10,486 nt of DNA, taken from assembly GCA_003156235.1 (NCBI GenBank), contig PMGP01000378.1, positions 9,958 through 20,443 of the forward strand, read 5' to 3'. The notes beneath the pieces were generated by a model, which ran no database searches, was not told where the DNA came from, and saw nothing but the letters and a program-made list of their open reading frames with translations. Below are positions 6,816 through 10,486 of this stretch, in pieces. The stretch's first letter is position 1; the number at the start of each line of letters is the position of its first letter. The DNA comes from Acidobacteriaceae bacterium. Lineage in GTDB: Bacteria; Acidobacteriota; Terriglobia; Terriglobales; Acidobacteriaceae. A program made the translations under genes and the position numbers.

Positions 6816-6991
6816 GATGAACTGGAATGAACTGATTGCGGAAGTAACGGCGGTTGACGCGGGCGGAGACTCCAGCCAGCCGGTGACGGGCGTCGAGTAC
6901 GACTCACGCAAGGTGCGGCCCGGCGCGGTTTTTGTGGCCATGAAGGGCGGCTCGACCGACGGCAATCGCTACGTCGAGAAGGCTCGTGCGG
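6816..6991 (+). repeat. 176-bp direct repeat, functional murE start (copy 3)
   Basis: This is the intact partner of 4296-4471, perfect over 176 bases and forming the first 58 codons of murE. Its leader (6800-6815) resembles copy 1 more than copy 2, so the leader came with, or was kept by, the right end of the inserted segment. Confidence 0.95.
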
Positions 6992-8328
6992 CCGGAGCGT
7001 TGGGGATCATCACTGACTCTGCTCCCACGTTCGACCATCTGCTGGTCTTCGCTCCGGGCCTGCCTTTACTGGAAGTCGAGCATGGCCGGCGAGCGCTGGC
7101 CCAGGCTTCAGCGGCGTTTTTCGGCCACCCGGAGCGCAAACTCGCGGCCACGGGAATCACCGGCACGAATGGCAAGACCACGACGGCGTTTTTGATCGAG
7201 GCGCTGCTGAATGCTGCTGCGCGCAAGACCGTACTCATCGGCACCATCGAGTACCACGTGGCCGGCGAAGTGCGCCCTTCCGTCCACACCACCCCCGAGT
7301 CACGAGATTTGTTTGAGTTGATGGCCGAGGGGGTTCATCGCGGCGCCACTGAGCTGGTCACCGAAGTTTCCAGCCATGGCCTCGACCAGGGCCGGGCGAC
7401 AGGGTTGAATTTTGACGTGGCCGTCTTCACCAACCTCACCCGCGACCATCTGGATTATCACCAGACAATGGAGAAGTATTTCGCTGCCAAGCGGCTGCTC
7501 TTTGACGGCACGGCTTATCCGGCTCCGCGCGTCGCCGTGATCAATGCGCATGACCCCCGCGCTCACGAACTGGCTGCCGCAGCCGCGAAGGCCGGCTCCG
7601 AAGTCCGGACCTACGGAATTGGCCAGGGTGACTGGCGCGCCGCTTCTTACACGCTTACGCCGTCGGGCGCAGTGCTAGAACTGGAAACCCCGGCAGGCGC
7701 GGCCAAAGTTACATCGCGGCTGGCCGGAGAGGTGAACATTCTCAACCTGCTGGCTGCCTTTACCGCGGCCCACGCGCGCGGTGTGCCGTTTGCCGATCTG
7801 GTCACGTTCATTCCCCGCCTTCAGCCCGTTCCCGGCCGCTTTCAATCCGTCGATGCAGGCCAGCCCTTCACGGTGATCGTGGACTATGCCCATACCGACG
7901 ATGCGTTGCTCAATTTGACGGCGCTGGCCCGCCAGATGACGGCGCAAACCGGCGGCCGCGTGATTACGATGTTTGGCTGCGGCGGCGACCGTGATCGCAC
8001 CAAGCGGCCGAAGATGGGGCAGGCCGCGGGGCAGGGAAGCGACTTTGTGGTGGCCACCAGCGACAATCCCCGCACCGAGGAGCCGCTGGCGATTCTGGCC
8101 GAGATTGAGCCCGGCCTCAAGGCCACTCCAGTCCGTTACATCGTCGAGCCGGACCGCGCCGCCGCCATTCGCCTGGCGCTTCGGGAGGCCAAGTCCGGCG
8201 ACGTGGTTCTGCTCGCCGGCAAGGGCCACGAGAAGGAGCAGATTCTCGGTTTTACCACGATTCCTTTTGACGATGTAGAAATTGCTCTTTCGGCGCTCGG
8301 CGAAATGGGCTATGGTGGAATCGGATGA
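6817..8328 (+). CDS. murE: UDP-MurNAc-tripeptide synthetase (meso-DAP-adding ligase) MurE
   Basis: Cytoplasmic ATP-dependent ligase that adds the third residue to UDP-MurNAc-L-Ala-D-Glu. The 503-residue protein has the three Mur domains: an N-terminal UDP-binding domain (1 to about 95), the central ATPase with GTNGKTT (K120), a TRDHLDYH block and the Lys in AAKRLLF that is normally carbamylated (K225), and the C-terminal domain with DNPR (416-419), the signature of enzymes using meso-diaminopimelate. Length is typical. I chose the ATG at 6817 because GGA lies 7 bases upstream and the 176-base repeat starts exactly there. An in-frame ATG at 6805 would add four residues. The stop overlaps the murF start as ATGA. 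Inserted DNA separates murE from ftsI, so it must depend on a promoter in or after the insert. Confidence 0.97.
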   Translation: MNWNELIAEVTAVDAGGDSSQPVTGVEYDSRKVRPGAVFVAMKGGSTDGNRYVEKARAAGALGIITDSAPTFDHLLVFAPGLPLLEVEHGRRALAQASAAFFGHPERKLAATGITGTNGKTTTAFLIEALLNAAARKTVLIGTIEYHVAGEVRPSVHTTPESRDLFELMAEGVHRGATELVTEVSSHGLDQGRATGLNFDVAVFTNLTRDHLDYHQTMEKYFAAKRLLFDGTAYPAPRVAVINAHDPRAHELAAAAAKAGSEVRTYGIGQGDWRAASYTLTPSGAVLELETPAGAAKVTSRLAGEVNILNLLAAFTAAHARGVPFADLVTFIPRLQPVPGRFQSVDAGQPFTVIVDYAHTDDALLNLTALARQMTAQTGGRVITMFGCGGDRDRTKRPKMGQAAGQGSDFVVATSDNPRTEEPLAILAEIEPGLKATPVRYIVEPDRAAAIRLALREAKSGDVVLLAGKGHEKEQILGFTTIPFDDVEIALSALGEMGYGGIG

Positions 8329-9713
8329 AGCTCACACTTGCAGAAGCGGCCATCGGCGCGAGCGCGGTGCTGGAGTCGCCGGCCAGCGTGGCGAATCCGG
8401 GAGCGCTGACGGCGTGCGGCTACTCGATTGATTCGCGTACCGTGGCTGCGGGCGAGCTGTTCTTCGCCGTGCGCGGCGAGCGGCACGATGGCCACGACTT
8501 TGTTGCCGCCGCAATCGATCGCGGCGCCGTCGCCGCGGTGGTTTCGCGCGCGCGGGTCGCCACCCTGCCGGATGCCGCTCTGTTTGCACCGCTGCTCATC
8601 ACCGAAGATCCGCTCCTCGCCCTCCAGGCTCTGGCCGCGCACGTTCGCCGCCAGTGGGGCAAGCGCGTGGTGGCTGTCACCGGCTCGGCCGGAAAAACGA
8701 CCACCAAGGACGCGATTGCCGCTGCATTGGGCGCAAAGTTCAATGTCATCAAGTCCAGGGGCAATCTCAACAATGGCTTTGGCCTGCCGCTGCAACTATT
8801 GCGCCTCGAACCGGAGCACGAGTTCGCGGTCATCGAGATGGGCATGAACCACCCCGGCGAGATCGCCGCCCTGGCGCTGATAGCCGCGCCCGACTGGGGC
8901 CTGGTCACCAACGTCGGCACGGCGCACATTGAGAACTTTGCCGACGGGCAGGCCGGCATCGCCCGCGCGAAATTCGAGTTGGTAGACGCGCTCCCGGACA
9001 ACGGCGTTGTCTTTCTCAACTCCGATGATCCCTACGTCTCGCAATTTGGACGCGATTTTCACGGCCGCGCGGTTTATTTTGGAGCTGGTCCCTGCGCCAA
9101 TCCGCGGCTTCTCGAAGTGACTGAGGATCTGGCCGGTCTGCACGTTCGCTTTCGCGCTGGGGATAGCGAGGGGAAACTCACGCTTAACCTGCTGGGCGCG
9201 CACAATGCAATGAATGCCCTGGCCGGTCTGGCGGTCGCGCTCGAAGCGGGGGTCGAGTTGGATGCGGCGGTGGCCGCGCTGGAAACTCTTAAGGCCGGCG
9301 ACAAGCGCGGCGAAGTGATCCAGATCAACGGCGCGACGATCTTGAACGACTGCTATAACTCCAACCCCGAGGCGCTTCGCTCCATGATCCGCACTCTGGC
9401 CGCGCGGGCCGCCAAGCGCCGGATTCTGGTGGCCGGAGAGATGCTGGAGATGGGCGAGCACGGTCCCGCGCTCCACTCCGAAGCTGGCCGCGCCGCAGCC
9501 GAGGCCGGACTTGACCTGGTCGTTGGCGTTCAGGGCAACGCCGAACACCTGGCCGCAGCCGCCTGCAAGGGCGGTGTCGCAGCACTGTTTCTGCCCGATG
9601 CCGAGGCCGCTGGCCGCTGGCTCAAGCTGCATCTGCGCAAAGGCGATGTCGTGCTGGTCAAAGGCTCCCGAGGCGTGCACCTGGAACGGGCAATCGAGGC
9701 AGTGACACAGTAA
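8325..9713 (+). CDS. murF: UDP-MurNAc-tripeptide:D-Ala-D-Ala ligase MurF
   Basis: Cytoplasmic ligase that adds D-Ala-D-Ala to UDP-MurNAc-tripeptide with ATP, giving the pentapeptide used by MraY. The 462-residue protein has an N-terminal substrate domain with YSIDSRTVAAGELFFA, an ATP-binding loop TGSAGKTTTK (K124), NNGFG (149-153), the family block EMGMNHPGEI (171-180) and NDCYNSNP (341-348) in the C-terminal domain. Length is normal. The ATG overlaps the last four bases of murE, so the two are translationally coupled. Codon use is GC-rich like murE, with no sign of disturbance. Confidence 0.97.
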   Translation: MKLTLAEAAIGASAVLESPASVANPGALTACGYSIDSRTVAAGELFFAVRGERHDGHDFVAAAIDRGAVAAVVSRARVATLPDAALFAPLLITEDPLLALQALAAHVRRQWGKRVVAVTGSAGKTTTKDAIAAALGAKFNVIKSRGNLNNGFGLPLQLLRLEPEHEFAVIEMGMNHPGEIAALALIAAPDWGLVTNVGTAHIENFADGQAGIARAKFELVDALPDNGVVFLNSDDPYVSQFGRDFHGRAVYFGAGPCANPRLLEVTEDLAGLHVRFRAGDSEGKLTLNLLGAHNAMNALAGLAVALEAGVELDAAVAALETLKAGDKRGEVIQINGATILNDCYNSNPEALRSMIRTLAARAAKRRILVAGEMLEMGEHGPALHSEAGRAAAEAGLDLVVGVQGNAEHLAAAACKGGVAALFLPDAEAAGRWLKLHLRKGDVVLVKGSRGVHLERAIEAVTQ

Positions 9714-9803
9714 TCAGAGTCCAGTTAAATCCGCTTGTCTTCCACAGCCATGATGCTCCCCGGCCTAGTAAAATCAAGCTGAAACCAGTCTCACGCCGGC
9801 ACT

Positions 9804-9808
9804 GGAGG
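9804..9808 (+). promoter_or_regulatory. Ribosome binding site deciding the TTG start of mraY
   Basis: GGAGG lies 4 bases before the TTG at 9813. No ATG or GTG gives a better N-terminus, because the conserved MraY sequence begins immediately after this TTG. Confidence 0.6.
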
Positions 9809-9812
9809 CCCT

Positions 9813-10486
9813 TTGCTTTACTGGCTGCTTTACGAAAAGCTCTTTCCGTTCTTTCACCCGTTTCGCGTCTTCCGCTACCTCACCTTCCGCACCGCCTTTG
9901 CCTCGCTCACGGCGCTGCTGATCGCGTTGTTCATCGGTCCATGGGTGATTCAGAAGCTGCGCAAGTTTCAGATCGGCCAGTTTGTCCGCGACGACGGGCC
10001 AAAGTCGCACCTGAAGAAGACCGGCACTCCCACCATGGGCGGCGTGCTCATCGGGATTGCGATTTTGCTGCCCACGGTGCTCTGGAGCGATCCCGCCAAC
10101 CCCTTCGTCTGGATTGCCGTCTTTTCCACACTGACTTTTGGAGCGATTGGCTTCGCCGACGACTACATCAAGGTCATCCAGAAGCGAAGCCTGGGCCTGA
10201 CAGCGCGCGCCAAGCTGCTCTGGCAGGGTCTCGCCGGGGCAACGGTGGCGGTTTCTCTGGTGATTCTGGATCAATTCAAGCTCTTTTCCACTCAATTGAC
10301 TGTGCCGTTTATCAAGAGCTGGCGTCCTGACCTGATGTGGCACGCGTGGCCCAGCACCATTCCCCACCTTGGCCTCCTGGCCTTCCTGCCCTTTATCGCT
10401 TTTGTCATCTTTGTGTTGATCGGTTCGTCGAATGCCGTCAACCTGACCGATGGGCTGGACGGGTTGGCCATCGGCTGCACCATCAT
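9813..10486 (+). CDS. mraY: Phospho-MurNAc-pentapeptide transferase MraY (5' part)
   Basis: Integral membrane enzyme that transfers phospho-MurNAc-pentapeptide to undecaprenyl phosphate, forming lipid I on the inner face of the membrane. About 224 codons are visible and the gene runs off the right edge; the family is normally about 360 residues. The frame reads LYWLLYEKLFPFFHPFRVF from the TTG start, then a hydrophobic helix, GPKSHLKKTGTPTMGG, the catalytic aspartates in FADDYIKV (D116, D117), further helices, and NAVNLTDGLDGLA with another conserved Asp. It starts 100 bases after murF. That gap has no gene, so it is probably cotranscribed with murF. The start is inferred from the GGAGG site and the family's N-terminus. 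Confidence 0.95.
   Translation, partial: MLYWLLYEKLFPFFHPFRVFRYLTFRTAFASLTALLIALFIGPWVIQKLRKFQIGQFVRDDGPKSHLKKTGTPTMGGVLIGIAILLPTVLWSDPANPFVWIAVFSTLTFGAIGFADDYIKVIQKRSLGLTARAKLLWQGLAGATVAVSLVILDQFKLFSTQLTVPFIKSWRPDLMWHAWPSTIPHLGLLAFLPFIAFVIFVLIGSSNAVNLTDGLDGLAIGCTI

Noticed and set aside
4296..6991. 176-bp repeats as the target-site duplication of a transposon
   Set aside because: Far longer than any usual target duplication, and no transposase or terminal inverted repeats are seen at 4472 or 6815.
8796..9680. 294-residue open frame on the - strand opposite murF
   Set aside because: Antisense shadow of murF, with no domain and no ribosome site that stands out.
9769..9774. TAAAAT as a -10 box for mraY
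   Set aside because: No -35-like hexamer at a spacing of 16-18 bases, and the 100-base gap after murF is compatible with read-through.

Overview
This window is part of a division and cell wall (dcw) cluster. In order on the + strand it carries an ftsL-like gene, the division transpeptidase ftsI with one C-terminal PASTA domain, murE, murF and the 5' part of mraY. MurE has the DNPR motif of meso-diaminopimelate-adding enzymes, so the peptidoglycan is of the Gram-negative type. The high-GC coding, the FtsL style, a PASTA-tailed FtsI and the palindromic GGATGGGG-type intergenic repeat suggest an Acidobacteriota genome (Acidobacteriaceae-like). That placement is from memory and was not tested by a search.

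Layout. Positions 72-506 hold ftsL; its frame is open to the left edge, so its true start may lie outside. Positions 507-1114 are an accessory insert: a small two-helix membrane protein with a zinc ribbon (626-931), bracketed by nested inverted repeats and followed by a strong REP-like hairpin. Positions 1115-3493 hold ftsI, followed 12 bases later by a 111-residue protein of unknown function (3506-3841) whose ribosome site overlaps the ftsI stop. Positions 3842-6816 are a second, larger accessory region between ftsI and murE. It holds a 97-residue unknown protein on the - strand (3942-4235), a broken 5' copy of murE (4297-4503), a membrane acyltransferase fused to an SGNH domain on the - strand (4500-6521) with a readable promoter, and about 200 bases of spacer with no gene. 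Positions 6817-9713 hold murE and murF, overlapping by 4 bases, and mraY begins at 9813 and leaves the window.

The main discovery is that the start of murE is present three times. A 28-base remnant lies at 3863-3890, a perfect 176-base copy at 4296-4471, and the functional copy starts at 6816. Each extra copy is followed by foreign DNA with a - strand gene, and each foreign segment ends in a fresh murE start. The simplest reading is that the ftsI-murE junction has been invaded at least twice, each time leaving a decapitated murE start behind while an intact murE was kept downstream. The 176-base direct repeat could also allow the 2520-base acyltransferase unit to be lost by homologous recombination, restoring murE precisely.

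Functionally, FtsL and FtsI act in the septal divisome. MurE, MurF and MraY make UDP-MurNAc-pentapeptide and lipid I. The acyltransferase probably decorates a surface glycan; its substrate cannot be read from the sequence.
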